A stretch of DNA of 64,000 bases, from the NCBI GenBank assembly GCA_963783085.1, contig CAWAMJ010000002.1:372001-436000 (forward strand). The letters are read 5' to 3'. The translations under genes and the position numbers were made by a program. Each line of letters opens with the position of its first letter. The stretch's first letter is position 1. The notes under the pieces are model-generated. The model saw nothing but the letters and a program-made list of their open reading frames with translations, was not told the origin of the DNA and did not search any database. This DNA is from CAVYUC01 sp963783085. GTDB lineage: Bacteria > Bacteroidota > Bacteroidia > Bacteroidales > Prolixibacteraceae. Shown here piece by piece: positions 1 to 8,689 of the stretch.

Positions 1-56
1 AAAGTATTTCAGCTCTGGATTTGAAAAAAAACAGCGGCGCCGAATGAATCCATCCA

Positions 57-1712
57 TCAAAGATTGAGCAATTCTTCGGCGGTTTTCCGGGTATTATCCG
101 ACAGGTTCTCACCACCTACCATTTTTGCAAGTTCTTCAATTCGTTCATTTTCATTCAGCAATTTAATGGACGTAAACGTTTTATTCCCGGTTTCGTATTT
201 ATATACCTGAAAATGTGCATCGCCTTTGGCAGCAATTTGCGGAAGGTGAGTGATGTTGATGATTTGCACCGAAGAAGAAAATGCTTTAAGAATGGCTCCC
301 ATTTTTAATGCAATTTCTCCGGATATTCCTGAATCAATTTCGTCGAATATAACAGTTGGCAATGCTTTTGAATTCCGAAGCAGGTTCTTGATGGCCAGCA
401 TTAGGCGGGAGATTTCACCGCCCGAGGCTATTTTGGAAATTTCAGCAGGCGCCGTGTCTACATTGGCGCTGAACAGAAATTCTACCGCATCTTTGCCATT
501 CGGGCCAAATTCGGGCAACTGCCGTTGTTCTATTTTTAACCGCGCTTTTGGCATTCCGAGCTGTCGCAAATCGTCCACCACCGCTTTTTCAATCTTTTCA
601 AAAAAACGTTTCCGGTGCTTACTTAAATCGTCTGCCAATTTCTCCAGTTCTGCCTCACATCCTTTTTGACGCTTTGCAGTTGTTTCCAACTCTGTTTCAA
701 AATCAGCTACCTGATTTATTTTTTCTTCAAATGAATTTTTTAGTTCCAGCAATTCGCCAACAGTTGTGGCATGGTGTTTTTGCTGAAGGTTGTAAATCAG
801 GTTCAACCGGTCGTTGACCACTTCAACCCGCTGCGGATCGTGTTCCATGTTTTCAGCCAGCCGCAACGTTTCATCCAGAATATCTTTCAATTCCAAAAAA
901 CTGCTCTGCATCCGTTCTGCCAGCGAAGGGATTTCAGAAACATAATCTTTGATATTCTCAAAGAGCCGGATACTTTCCTTTATATTTTGAATGGAGGAAT
1001 TTTGGTCGCTGTCGAGCAACTCCTGCACCTGCATCAGCGCCGTTTTTATTTCTTCGGTATGAGTGAGTTTTTCCAGTTCGTTTTCCAGGTCTTCCTGTTC
1101 GTCCGCCTGCAGGTTTGCCGCGTTTAACTGGTCGAACTGAAACTGGAAATAATCCAAATCGGCATTCGCTTTTTCCGCTTTTTGGCGAAGTTCGTCCAGC
1201 TTCTTTTTCAGCATTAAAAATTCGCCGTAGCTTTTTTTATAATCGTTCAGAAGATTTTTGGCTCCCGAAACGGTATCCACCAAATCGAGCTGGAACTTCT
1301 GGTTACTCAATTCCAGGTTTTGATGCTGCGAGTGAATATCGATGAGTTTCAAGCCAATTTCGCGTAATGTTTTCAGGTTTACCGGCGTATCGTTCACAAA
1401 TGCCCTCGATTTTCCGGCGGGTGTGATTTCTCGTCGCAGAATGGTTATTTCGTCATAATCGAGATCATTTTCAGTAAAAAAAATTCCAAGATTGTAATTT
1501 TTGACGTTGAAAATTCCTTCGACAATGCATTTTTCATCCTTATTTTTTAAAACCGACAAATCAGCGCGATTTCCGGTAATTAAACCAAGTGCGCCCAATA
1601 TAATCGATTTCCCCGCCCCTGTTTCGCCGGTAACAGAATTCAACCCGCTGTGAAATTCCACAGCGAGTTCATTAATAATGGCATAATTGGAAACGGTTAA
1701 TTTAGTGAGCAT
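57..1712 (-). CDS. recN: DNA repair protein RecN (SMC-like ATPase)
   Basis: RecN is a cytoplasmic SMC-family ATPase acting in double-strand break repair with RecA. The N-terminus has the Walker A motif GETGAGKS. A long charged coiled-coil middle follows, interrupted by an Ala/Asn-rich stretch. The C-terminus carries the ABC signature SGGEISRLMLA and Walker B VIFDEIDSGISG. With the start at 1712 (MLTKLTVSNYAI) the protein is 551 residues, normal for RecN. The open frame extends upstream to 1784, but those 24 extra residues overlap the end of the preceding gene and precede the conserved beginning. Last gene of the bamD-rpoZ-coaBC-DUF4835-recN operon, 10 nt after the upstream stop codon. Confidence 0.96.
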   Translation of the reverse strand: MLTKLTVSNYAIINELAVEFHSGLNSVTGETGAGKSIILGALGLITGNRADLSVLKNKDEKCIVEGIFNVKNYNLGIFFTENDLDYDEITILRREITPAGKSRAFVNDTPVNLKTLREIGLKLIDIHSQHQNLELSNQKFQLDLVDTVSGAKNLLNDYKKSYGEFLMLKKKLDELRQKAEKANADLDYFQFQFDQLNAANLQADEQEDLENELEKLTHTEEIKTALMQVQELLDSDQNSSIQNIKESIRLFENIKDYVSEIPSLAERMQSSFLELKDILDETLRLAENMEHDPQRVEVVNDRLNLIYNLQQKHHATTVGELLELKNSFEEKINQVADFETELETTAKRQKGCEAELEKLADDLSKHRKRFFEKIEKAVVDDLRQLGMPKARLKIEQRQLPEFGPNGKDAVEFLFSANVDTAPAEISKIASGGEISRLMLAIKNLLRNSKALPTVIFDEIDSGISGEIALKMGAILKAFSSSVQIINITHLPQIAAKGDAHFQVYKYETGNKTFTSIKLLNENERIEELAKMVGGENLSDNTRKTAEELLNL

Positions 1713-1722
1713 AAAATCTGGT

Positions 1723-2631
1723 TTAAAATCCTTCGTTTTCGGTAATTTTCGCGTATTTACTTCCGTTTGACGGATCAACTTCATTCAATATGGTAACGAC
1801 CCTGTTTCGTTCGTCGGGGAACGATTTTGAAAAAACGTTCACCAGTTCATCGGATTTTGCATCGAAGAAAATCTGCAGGATGTAAACCGAAGGCCGGCGA
1901 CGAAAAACCTTCTGAATATCACGAAGGGATTCAGCTATCGCAGCCCGGCCATCTTCTGGTTTTTCCGCCATTAAATCGAGACCGTTCCGGTGGTAGTTGT
2001 ACAGGCACGAACGAAAATCGGTGTACGACTTGTTCAATATATTTTCCACCAGCCAGTAACGGTTTCGCTCGCTTTCGAACGACTTCCAGCCTTTTTCTTT
2101 TGCGTTCTGCGAATTGTTTACGATAGCTTGTGCTTTTTCAAAATAGGGTGTTCCGCCTTCCGGCGAAAACGTATCGTAATCGAACCCCAAAATCATATAA
2201 GCATAATAAGCCAAAATATTCGTCAGGTTATCGCGATTGGAAGTTTCATTAAATTCAAGCGACTGAAATTCAACATAACGACACTGAAAATCATTGTCTT
2301 TTATATTGAGCACCGTACTTTCGTAACTTGAATTAAAAACAGGACGCGTATACTGCACCTGGACAGAACCTTTAAATTCATCGGCGGAAATTTGCTCATC
2401 GAGGCGGATGAGGATGTTGCACCGGATCCTTTCATCGTAAGTAAAAACGTGTTCGGTCCATTTCCGGTTGTTCATGAACTCGTAAATATCCGATTGCATG
2501 GTACGAAAAAGCTGCGGGTTTGCGCCTTGTATTTTTTGCGCCGAAACAGTTACGTTGCAACGCAATTCCTGTGCATTTAGCGCTACGCCGGAAAGGAAAA
2601 CAAAACCGATCGCTATTAAAAATTTCTTCAT
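1723..2631 (-). CDS. DUF4835 family secreted protein (PorD-like)
   Basis: A 302-residue exported protein with a Sec signal peptide (MKKFLIAIGFVFLSG, cleavage near NAQ-EL). The body matches my memory of the DUF4835 family, which in Bacteroidota sits between coaBC and recN as here; some databases label it PorD, a type IX secretion accessory protein. Conserved-looking features are the start of the mature protein (ELRCNVTVS), the region around FMNNRKWT, and ILAYYAYMILGFDYDTF. It lies 52 nt after coaBC and 10 nt before recN. The window holds several T9SS substrates, so a secretion role would fit, but that is inference; the biochemical function cannot be read from sequence. Confidence 0.85.
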   Translation of the reverse strand: MKKFLIAIGFVFLSGVALNAQELRCNVTVSAQKIQGANPQLFRTMQSDIYEFMNNRKWTEHVFTYDERIRCNILIRLDEQISADEFKGSVQVQYTRPVFNSSYESTVLNIKDNDFQCRYVEFQSLEFNETSNRDNLTNILAYYAYMILGFDYDTFSPEGGTPYFEKAQAIVNNSQNAKEKGWKSFESERNRYWLVENILNKSYTDFRSCLYNYHRNGLDLMAEKPEDGRAAIAESLRDIQKVFRRRPSVYILQIFFDAKSDELVNVFSKSFPDERNRVVTILNEVDPSNGSKYAKITENEGF

Positions 2632-2683
2632 AATATTTCCTTAAGCAGGATAAAATTAAAAATTTCAAGGGAAATGCTACCGC

Positions 2684-3888
2684 TTATTTGCCGGTTAACG
2701 ATACAATCTTATCAACAATATCAGCCGCCACTTCCGCTTTACTTTTTAACTCAAAAGATTGCAGATTATTGTACTTGTCCAAAATCGTGATTTTATTGGT
2801 ATCGGTTTGAAAGCCTGCTCCTTTGTCATTAAGGGAGTTTAACACAATAAAGTCGAAATTCTTTTTTGCGAGTTTTTTACGGGCATTCTCCAGCTCGTTA
2901 TTTGTTTCGAGTGCGAAACCAGCCAGAAGTTGCCCGCTTTTTTTCAGGAGGCCCAGTTTTGCCGCGATGTCTTTTGTAGGCTTCATCTCAAGGCGCCAGT
3001 TTTCATCTCCGCGTTTTGTTTTTACTTTTTCAGGTGCAACAGGCGTAAAATCGGCCACTGCGGCAGACATCACCGCACCGTCGCACTGAGGAAACCAGCA
3101 GGTGCAGGCGCGGTACATTTCCTCTGCCGATTCAGTCTTGATCAATTTAATATCTTTTGTTTTGGTTGAAATTGAAACGGGTCCCGAAATAAGAATTACC
3201 GAAGCGCCTTGTTTTGCCAGCTCCTCGGCAATGGCATAACCCATTTTTCCTGACGAGTAATTTCCAATAAAACGAACGGGGTCTATTTTTTCAAATGTTG
3301 GTCCTGCTGTAACCAGGAAGGTTTTATTCAGCAGTTTTTTTTTTGGCTGAAAAAATCAACCAGTAACTCAACAATATTTTCCGGCTCCTCCATACGGCCT
3401 TTCCCTTCGAGGCCGCTGGCCAGTTCTCCCTCAGCCGGCTCAATAATGTGGTGGCCAAATCCTTTCAGTGTATCGATATTTTTTTGTGTAGCAGGATGTG
3501 CAAACATGTCCAGGTCCATTGCCGGCGCAATAAATACCGGGCATTTTGCGGAGAGATAAACCGAAATTAGCAAGTTGTCAGCAATACCGCTGGCCATTTT
3601 GGCGAGTGTAGTGGCGGTAGCCGGAGCAACGAGTACAGCATCAGCCCATAATCCCAAATCTACATGGCTGTGCCAGTTTCCATCCGATGAACCAAAAAAT
3701 TCGCTTAATACCGGTTTCCCCGATAAGGCGGAAAGGGTAACCGGAGTGATAAATTCTTTTCCCGCGGGTGTAATAACCACCTGAACTTCAGCTCCTTCTT
3801 TTATTAGAAGGCGCAAAAGAAAAGCTGCTTTATAAGCAGCTATGCTTCCGGTTATTCCTAAAACTATTTTTTTACCGTTAAGCCGCAT
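2684..3888 (-). CDS. coaBC: CoaBC bifunctional enzyme, frame interrupted at an A10 run
   Basis: Phosphopantothenoylcysteine decarboxylase / phosphopantothenate-cysteine ligase makes 4'-phosphopantetheine for coenzyme A. The decarboxylase half (3328-3888) has the flavin-binding GITGSIAAYKA, the catalytic His in HSHVDLG, PATATTLAK and the substrate clamp ending GKGRM. The ligase half is open to the stop at 2684 and, read from the junction, starts with the family motif VTAGPTFEKIDPVRFIGN followed by SSGKMG. The two halves are in different frames. The switch lies at ten A residues (T run 3335-3344 on the plus strand); eleven would make one ORF of about 400 residues, the normal length. Because the enzyme is normally essential and both halves are well conserved, slippage or a sequence error is more likely than decay. 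Confidence 0.9.
3335..3344 (-). other. A10 homopolymer, frameshift or slippage site in coaBC
   Basis: Read on the minus strand, ten consecutive A residues encode Gln-Lys-Lys-Asn, after which the decarboxylase frame meets TGA. Adding one A, or a -1 ribosomal slip, joins the two CoaBC halves exactly where the linker to the ligase domain should lie. A-runs of this kind support both ribosomal -1 slippage and polymerase slippage, and are also common sites of sequencing indels; the sequence alone cannot separate these. Confidence 0.7.
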
Positions 3889-3899
3889 CGGCTTTCAGT

Positions 3900-4235
3900 T
3901 TAAATTCCTTTTTTACTTTCGCGCGAAGGGTTCCTGTGGTAAATCTGACCTTCCTTCAACTCTTCAAAAGCAATCAACGAAGGTTTTGGCAACCGTTCGT
4001 AGAACTTCGAGATTTCAATTTGTTCCCGGTTTTCGAAGATTTCCTCGAGGTTATCGGAATATGACGCAAATTCCTGCAGTTTCTGGTTCAGTTCTTCTTT
4101 GAGCTCAGAAGAAATCTGGTTTGCCCGTTTCGCCAGAATCATTACGGTTTCGTAAATATTTCCCGTTTCTTCGGTTAAAACTTCCAAATCGCGGGGAATG
4201 GTTGTTTGTGCTGCTTTTGTTTTCTTGTAATCCAT
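3900..4235 (-). CDS. rpoZ: RNA polymerase omega subunit, Bacteroidota type
   Basis: A 111-residue protein resembling the RpoZ/Rpb6-like family that in Bacteroidota sits between bamD and coaBC. Supporting features are the N-terminal region leading to IPRDLEVLTEETGNIYETV and the segment AKRANQISSELKEEL, equivalent to the region of omega that contacts the beta-prime subunit. The tail is charged and hydrophilic. Spacing is very tight, 3 nt after bamD and 11 nt before coaBC, so it is translated from the same message. It is expected to help assemble and stabilise RNA polymerase. The call rests on family resemblance and on gene order. Confidence 0.85.
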   Translation of the reverse strand: MDYKKTKAAQTTIPRDLEVLTEETGNIYETVMILAKRANQISSELKEELNQKLQEFASYSDNLEEIFENREQIEISKFYERLPKPSLIAFEELKEGQIYHRNPSRESKKGI

Positions 4236-4238
4236 TTT

Positions 4239-5051
4239 CTAATTTATATTTGTTTCTCCTTCAGAATAATTCAACAATTTGGCGGTTGTTTCATAAAATT
4301 TGTCTGCTTCTTTCCGGTGTCCGCTTTCCGGAAATTCATCCACAAAGGTAAAATATTCATCGAGCGCATTCGACAGCCGTTCTTCCTTTTTTTCCTGCAC
4401 ACTGTTGATAGCCAGTAAATATTTCGATTTCAGCAACATAAACATTAAATCTTCGCGATAGCGCGAATCAGGATAATCTTGAAGACTATTTCCGATGGCT
4501 ACCACTGCGGCTTTGTAATTCTCGAAATCGTAATACAGCTTTGCGTTCAGGTACGACTTATAAACCAGCTTATTCTGCAATTCGTCGATTAGCCGGTTTG
4601 CCTCTTCTACCCTTTCGCTGCGTGGAAAAAGGTTGATATATAATTGTAATGCTTCGATTGCTTCTTTGGTAACCGTTTGGTCAAGCCGTGGTTTTGGCGA
4701 CAACAGATACGACGTATATCCTACCATAAATTGTGCTTCCTCCAGATACTCGCTGGTTGGAAATTCCTTGATCAGCGATTTGAAATAGTGGTTTGCCAGC
4801 AGGTAATCTTTCTGACCGATTAAGCTTTTCGCATAAAAATAATAAATTTTATCGGCGCGGCTGGTCCCCCTGTAAATGTTTACCAACTCATTGAACAGTG
4901 CGCCTGCTTTTACGTATTCACCATCTTCGTAATATTCAACCGCCTTTTTATACTTGAATTCGTAATCGGTGCTTTTCAGTATCTTATTGTATTCGCCGCA
5001 TGAACTCAGCACCAATACGAGTACCGATAATATCAGGCTGAAATTTCTCAT
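4239..5051 (-). CDS. bamD: BamD outer-membrane assembly lipoprotein
   Basis: BamD/YfiO is a periplasm-facing lipoprotein of the BAM complex, which inserts beta-barrel proteins into the outer membrane. The protein has a lipoprotein signal (LVLSSC-GE) followed by TPR-like helical repeats, with the typical passage DGEYVKAGALFNELVNIY and later YLEEAQFMVGYTSYLLSP. The frame extends to an ATG at 5063. I chose the ATG at 5051 (MRNFSLILS) because it gives a compact signal peptide and because a TATTTTTG -7 element at 5068-5075 would start transcription at about 5061, leaving no leader for the longer form. First gene of the operon that runs to recN. Confidence 0.93.
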   Translation of the reverse strand: MRNFSLILSVLVLVLSSCGEYNKILKSTDYEFKYKKAVEYYEDGEYVKAGALFNELVNIYRGTSRADKIYYFYAKSLIGQKDYLLANHYFKSLIKEFPTSEYLEEAQFMVGYTSYLLSPKPRLDQTVTKEAIEALQLYINLFPRSERVEEANRLIDELQNKLVYKSYLNAKLYYDFENYKAAVVAIGNSLQDYPDSRYREDLMFMLLKSKYLLAINSVQEKKEERLSNALDEYFTFVDEFPESGHRKEADKFYETTAKLLNYSEGETNIN

Positions 5052-5067
5052 TTTTATTAACATGTTG

Positions 5068-5097
5068 CAAAAATATACTTTTTTTACTAATGGCGAA
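5068..5097 (-). promoter_or_regulatory. Probable promoter of the bamD operon
   Basis: On the minus strand TATTTTTG (5075-5068) fits the Bacteroidota -7 consensus TAnnTTTG. A TTCG at 5097-5094, 18 nt upstream, is a 3-of-4 match to the -33 TTTG. The predicted start of transcription near 5061 favours the shorter BamD start. Confidence 0.5.
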
Positions 5098-5252
5098 CTT
5101 CAGAATTCTTAAAAATTAACAGCTACTTTTTGTTAGAACTGTTGCTTAGTAATTCATTTTGAGTTTCATACCTTAAACACTTCTGTTTTTGAAAGGTTGA
5201 AATTAATGAACTTCAAACGAATAAAAGGAGGATATTAGTATAATTTAACACA

Positions 5253-5283
5253 TTTGCCAAAGATTTAAAAAAGTTTACATTTG
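5253..5283 (+). promoter_or_regulatory. Consensus promoter of the alpha-oxoamine synthase gene
   Basis: TTTG (5253-5256), 19 nt, then TACATTTG (5276-5283): a full match to the Bacteroidota housekeeping promoter TTTG-N19-TAnnTTTG. It lies 26 nt before the ATG at 5310, giving a leader of about 20 nt. Confidence 0.8.
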
Positions 5284-5309
5284 CAATCAAATACTTAAAC
5301 TTTCGAATC

Positions 5310-6563
5310 GTGGATATATTTGAAAAATTCAGAGCAAACCAGGGTGAAATTGGCAGACACATGAATAAAATTCATGGCTATTTTGCTTTTCCGAAATTGG
5401 AAGGAGAAATTGATGCCCGGATGAAATTCAGGGGTAAAGAAGTTTTAACGTGGAGTTTGAACAATTATTTGGGATTGGGCAACCATCCGGAAGTACGAAA
5501 AACCGATGCCGAAGCGGCAAAACAATATGGATTGGCTTATCCGATGGGGGCCCGCATGATGTCGGGCCAAACGGTTAAACATGAACAACTGGAGCGCGAG
5601 CTGGCCTCTTTTGTTGGCAAAGAAGATACATTTCTGCTCAATTACGGTTACCAGGGAATGGTATCCATTATTGATGCGGTTTGCGGCCGGAACGATGTTA
5701 TTGTATATGACTCCGAAGCTCATGCCTGCATCCTCGACGGGGTTCGGCTGCACATGGGTAAACGGTTTGTATATCCGCACAACAATATGGAAAACCTGCG
5801 GAAACAGCTGGAACGGGCAACAAAGCTCGCCGAAAAACAAAAAGGCGGGATTCTCGTAATTACCGAAGGGGTTTTTGGTATGTCGGGCGATTTGGGCAAG
5901 CTTGATGAAATTGCTGCGTTGAAAAAAGAATTCAATTTCAGATTATTGGTTGACGATGCACATGGTTTTGGCGTGATGGGCAAATCGGGAGCCGGTACTC
6001 CGGAATTTTTCGGCGTGGCCGATCAGGTGGATTTGCATTTCGGAACGTTTGCCAAAGCCATGGCCGGAATCGGTGGATTTGTGGCATGCGATACGGATGT
6101 ATGTTATTTCCTGCGCTACAACATGCGCTCACAAACCTATGCCAAATCGTTGCCCATGCCAATGGTTATCGGGGCTTTAAAGAGGCTCGAAATGATCCGC
6201 ACAATGCCGGAGCTGAGAGAAAATCTGTGGAAGGTTGTAAATGCTTTGCAGGAAGGGCTGAAAGAATCAGGTTTCGATTTGGGACGCACCAACTCCCCTG
6301 TTACTCCGGTTTACATGAAAGGAGGCGAAGCGGAAGCAACGCACCTGGTTTACGATCTTCGCGAAAACTGGGGCGTTTTCTGTTCCATGGTGGTGTACCC
6401 GGTAATACCGAAGGGCGAAATTATTTTGCGGCTGATTCCAACTGCAATGCATAACCTTAACGATGTGGAATATACATTGAAAGCATTTAATGCAATTAAG
6501 GAAAAACTGGAATCGGGCAAATATTCGAAAACTGAATTCGCGCACGTTGAAGTGGATATGTAA
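5310..6563 (+). CDS. Alpha-oxoamine synthase (PLP-dependent acyl-CoA:amino acid C-acyltransferase)
   Basis: A 417-residue fold-type I PLP enzyme of the serine palmitoyltransferase / KBL / BioF family, which condenses an acyl thioester with an amino acid with loss of CO2. Family motifs are NNYLGLGNHPEV near the start, the PLP-stacking region ending NYGYQGM, DDAHGFG with the Asp that contacts the pyridine nitrogen, and the Schiff-base Lys in GTFAKAMAG. The length and the N-terminus MDIFEKF match a subfamily widespread in Bacteroidota and annotated as serine palmitoyltransferase-like. Substrates could be serine for sphingolipids or cysteate for sulfonolipids of the capnine type; the sequence does not decide. 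It is monocistronic, with a consensus promoter and a perfect palindromic terminator. Confidence 0.9.
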   Translation: MDIFEKFRANQGEIGRHMNKIHGYFAFPKLEGEIDARMKFRGKEVLTWSLNNYLGLGNHPEVRKTDAEAAKQYGLAYPMGARMMSGQTVKHEQLERELASFVGKEDTFLLNYGYQGMVSIIDAVCGRNDVIVYDSEAHACILDGVRLHMGKRFVYPHNNMENLRKQLERATKLAEKQKGGILVITEGVFGMSGDLGKLDEIAALKKEFNFRLLVDDAHGFGVMGKSGAGTPEFFGVADQVDLHFGTFAKAMAGIGGFVACDTDVCYFLRYNMRSQTYAKSLPMPMVIGALKRLEMIRTMPELRENLWKVVNALQEGLKESGFDLGRTNSPVTPVYMKGGEAEATHLVYDLRENWGVFCSMVVYPVIPKGEIILRLIPTAMHNLNDVEYTLKAFNAIKEKLESGKYSKTEFAHVEVDM

Positions 6564-6622
6564 TCAGAAATTTTCTTTCCATCCACGGACGGCAAAATTA
6601 ACGTATAGTTCAGGTTCACAAT

Positions 6623-6660
6623 GAATAAAAAAAGGGAAAAATTTTTCCCTTTTTTTATTC
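6623..6660. terminator. Perfect 38-bp palindrome, bidirectional terminator
   Basis: A 19-bp perfect inverted repeat centred between 6641 and 6642. An A-tract, GGG and A5 on the left mirror T5, CCC and a T-tract on the right, so either strand gives a hairpin followed by U residues. It serves the oxoamine synthase gene (stop 6563) and possibly, as a second site, the convergent trxB. Confidence 0.85.
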
Positions 6661-6677
6661 CGGATTTCGAACAAAGC

Positions 6678-6705
6678 AAAAAGAAGCAGGACGTTTCGCC
6701 TGCTT
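6678..6705 (-). terminator. Rho-independent terminator of trxB
   Basis: On the minus strand AAGCAGG (705-699) pairs with CCTGCTT (690-684) over an 8-nt loop and is followed by CTTTTT. It lies 21 nt after the trxB stop codon. Confidence 0.75.
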
Positions 6706-6726
6706 TCATTATTTTAATTTCGTTTT

Positions 6727-7728
6727 TCAGCTATTTTTTTCCGACAAATATTTTTCGGCGTCCATTGCTGCTTTACAACCCGAGCCGGCTGCTGTTACTG
6801 CCTGGCGGTAATAGGAATCCATCACATCGCCACAGGCAAAAACTCCGGGCACATTGGTTTTTGAAGAACCGGGAATGGTGTTGATGTAACCAACATTGTC
6901 GGTTTCAACAAACTTTCTGAAGATTTCAGAATTCGGTGTATGTCCGATACCAAGAAAAAAACCGTCGATTTTAATCTGCACATTTTCTTCGTCTTCTTCG
7001 CCCAGATTTTTTACAAGATTAGCTCCTTCCACCACATTGTTTTCGCCAAAAAGACCTTTAACCTGGTGTTTCCACAGTATCTCGATATTCGGCGTTTTTT
7101 TCACCCGGTCGGCCATTACCCGGGAAGCGCGCAACACATCGCGCCGAACGATCATGTATACTTTCCGGCAAAGTCCGGCAAGGTAAAGTGATTCCTCGCA
7201 TGCCGTATCGCCACCGCCGACCACGGCAACATCTTTTCCTTTATAAAAGAACCCGTCGCAGGTGGCACAGGCCGAAACTCCGCCTCCGGCGTATTTCTTC
7301 TCATCGTCGAGTCCCAGATATTTTGCAGTAGCGCCCGTGGCAATGATTACCGTTTCGGCCTCAATTACTTTTTTATCGTCAATCCACACTTTATGAAATC
7401 CGCCCGAGAAATCGGCCAATGTTGCCATTCCCCAGCGAATATCGGTTCCAAAACGTTCCGCCTGTTTTTTAAAATCTTCCATCATCACCGGTCCTGTTAC
7501 ACCTTCGGGATATCCCGGATAATTTTCGACTTCGGTAGTTGTGGTCAACTGACCTCCAGGCTGGAGACCTTCGTACATTACCGGGTTTAAATTGGCCCGT
7601 GCAGCGTAAATAGCCGCGGTGTAACCTGCGGGCCCCGATCCGATAATCAAGCATTTCACCCTTTCAACATCGGTAGGTTCCGATGTTTTATTCTCATTAT
7701 TATCTTCTATTTCAAGTGGTTTAAACAT
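6727..7728 (-). CDS. trxB: Thioredoxin-disulfide reductase
   Basis: A cytoplasmic NADPH- and FAD-dependent enzyme that keeps thioredoxin reduced. The FAD-binding GSGPAG near the N-terminus, PGGQL, the redox-active CATC (in SACATCDGFFY), the NADPH-binding GGGDTACEE and the C-terminal ACGDV are all present. I start at the ATG at 7728 (MFKPLEIEDNN, 333 residues). The frame runs to 7764, but the extra 12 residues would overlap a CAAAAGTA at 7749-7756, which on the minus strand is TACTTTTG, a match to the -7 element; no good -33 box was found. A short acidic Asn-rich extension before the Rossmann fold is normal in this phylum. Confidence 0.96.
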   Translation of the reverse strand: MFKPLEIEDNNENKTSEPTDVERVKCLIIGSGPAGYTAAIYAARANLNPVMYEGLQPGGQLTTTTEVENYPGYPEGVTGPVMMEDFKKQAERFGTDIRWGMATLADFSGGFHKVWIDDKKVIEAETVIIATGATAKYLGLDDEKKYAGGGVSACATCDGFFYKGKDVAVVGGGDTACEESLYLAGLCRKVYMIVRRDVLRASRVMADRVKKTPNIEILWKHQVKGLFGENNVVEGANLVKNLGEEDEENVQIKIDGFFLGIGHTPNSEIFRKFVETDNVGYINTIPGSSKTNVPGVFACGDVMDSYYRQAVTAAGSGCKAAMDAEKYLSEKNS

Positions 7729-7995
7729 ATCAGTAATTTTTTTGCAAACAAAAGTATAAAACATTTAAGATTGTTGGTAAAAAAAACAATTGATAAAAAC
7801 GAAACCAGCATTGAATGAATCTATTGAAATCCCGGTGATTTGAACTAAAACCTAATCACAGCGCGCTTTTCAATTGAAACGAACGTGTTTGTGATCATAA
7901 TTCAGTCTTACTTTTTGAAAGGAAAATTGTTAACAAATATTTAAATATATATATTTCTGTATATTTGCAACAAAAATATAAATAGCACAAAAAAA

Positions 7996-8244
7996 ATGGA
8001 ATTCAAAAAATTGGAAATTCAGTCCGAACAAAACTGGTTTAAAAGGAGCATCTGGTCTGCACACGGAAAAAAAACGCTTCTTTATATCCTACTCGGCGCC
8101 GTGGCCGGGTTTGTTATCTATCTTTTAACCGAAGAAAACCAGCTGACAAATTTGAGCTGGAATGATGTTTTACCAAATGTCGCCATTGGCGCTTTTTTCG
8201 GATTCTTTATTACCAACAGTCCCTGCGCCAGGAATAAATGTTAA
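7996..8244 (+). CDS. Small two-TM membrane protein, unknown function
   Basis: An 82-residue protein that I do not recognise. It has a charged cytoplasmic-type N-terminus and two hydrophobic segments (about residues 28-44, LLYILLGAVAGFVIYLL, and 60-74, NVAIGAFFGFFITNS). It ends in PCARNKC, with two Cys in the last six residues, which might bind metal or form a disulfide. Upstream, TATATTTG at 7960-7967 fits the -7 consensus, 28 nt before the ATG, but no -33 TTTG is at the right distance. It stands alone between divergent trxB and the minus-strand tRNA. A real gene is likely because of the promoter element and membrane pattern; no role can be assigned. Confidence 0.7.
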   Translation: MEFKKLEIQSEQNWFKRSIWSAHGKKTLLYILLGAVAGFVIYLLTEENQLTNLSWNDVLPNVAIGAFFGFFITNSPCARNKC

Positions 8245-8387
8245 CTGAAGTTGCCAGGCCGTCAGTAAATTTTGAAAAAATCCATCAATTTACTGTTCGG
8301 CAGTAATCTTCAATAACAGTACGAGGAGCGACTCAAATATTTCTCCATTAAAAAGCTATTACTGCGACAAAAGTGCGACAAGAGCAC

Positions 8388-8420
8388 AAAAAAAGACCTG
8401 CATTCGATTTTGCAAGTCTT
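8388..8420 (-). terminator. Terminator downstream of tRNA-Pro
   Basis: On the minus strand a 10-bp stem (8420-8411 with 8402-8393, one G-U pair) over an 8-nt loop, followed by a run of Ts at 8394-8388. It lies 14 nt after the tRNA 3' end. Confidence 0.8.
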
Positions 8421-8433
8421 TTACTTTCAATTG

Positions 8434-8507
8434 TCGGGGTGACAAGATTTGAACTTGCGACCCCTCGCCCCCCAGACGAGTGCGCTACCAGGCTGCGCCA
8501 CACCCCG
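8434..8507 (-). tRNA. tRNA-Pro (anticodon GGG)
   Basis: A 74-nt cloverleaf. Acceptor CGGGGTG pairs with CACCCCG, the D-stem is GCGC/GCGC, the anticodon stem CTCGT/GCGAG encloses a CTGGGGG loop with GGG at positions 34-36, and the T-stem GCAAG/CTTGT encloses TTCAAAT. The discriminator base is A and CCA is not encoded, as is usual in Bacteroidota. It reads CCC (and wobble CCU) codons. It has its own promoter (8522-8552) and terminator (8388-8420), so it is an independent transcription unit. Confidence 0.97.
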
Positions 8508-8521
8508 ATTTTTTGTGCCTG

Positions 8522-8552
8522 CAAATGTAACGCTTGAAATTTGTATTGCAAA
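8522..8552 (-). promoter_or_regulatory. Consensus promoter of the tRNA-Pro gene
   Basis: On the minus strand TTTG (8552-8549), 19 nt, then TACATTTG (8529-8522). The boxes and spacing are identical to those before the gene at 5310. It ends 15 nt upstream of the mature tRNA 5' end. Confidence 0.85.
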
Positions 8553-8689
8553 ACTTTTCTCCGATTTTGTAAAACCGGAGTTCGCTGTCCATCTGAATTA
8601 TAAAGGCAGTAAAATAAAAGCGCCGAAAATATTGAAAATTTCCGGCACTTTTCGGCTGCAAAGCCTGACAAAGAAACGAACTTTTCAAT

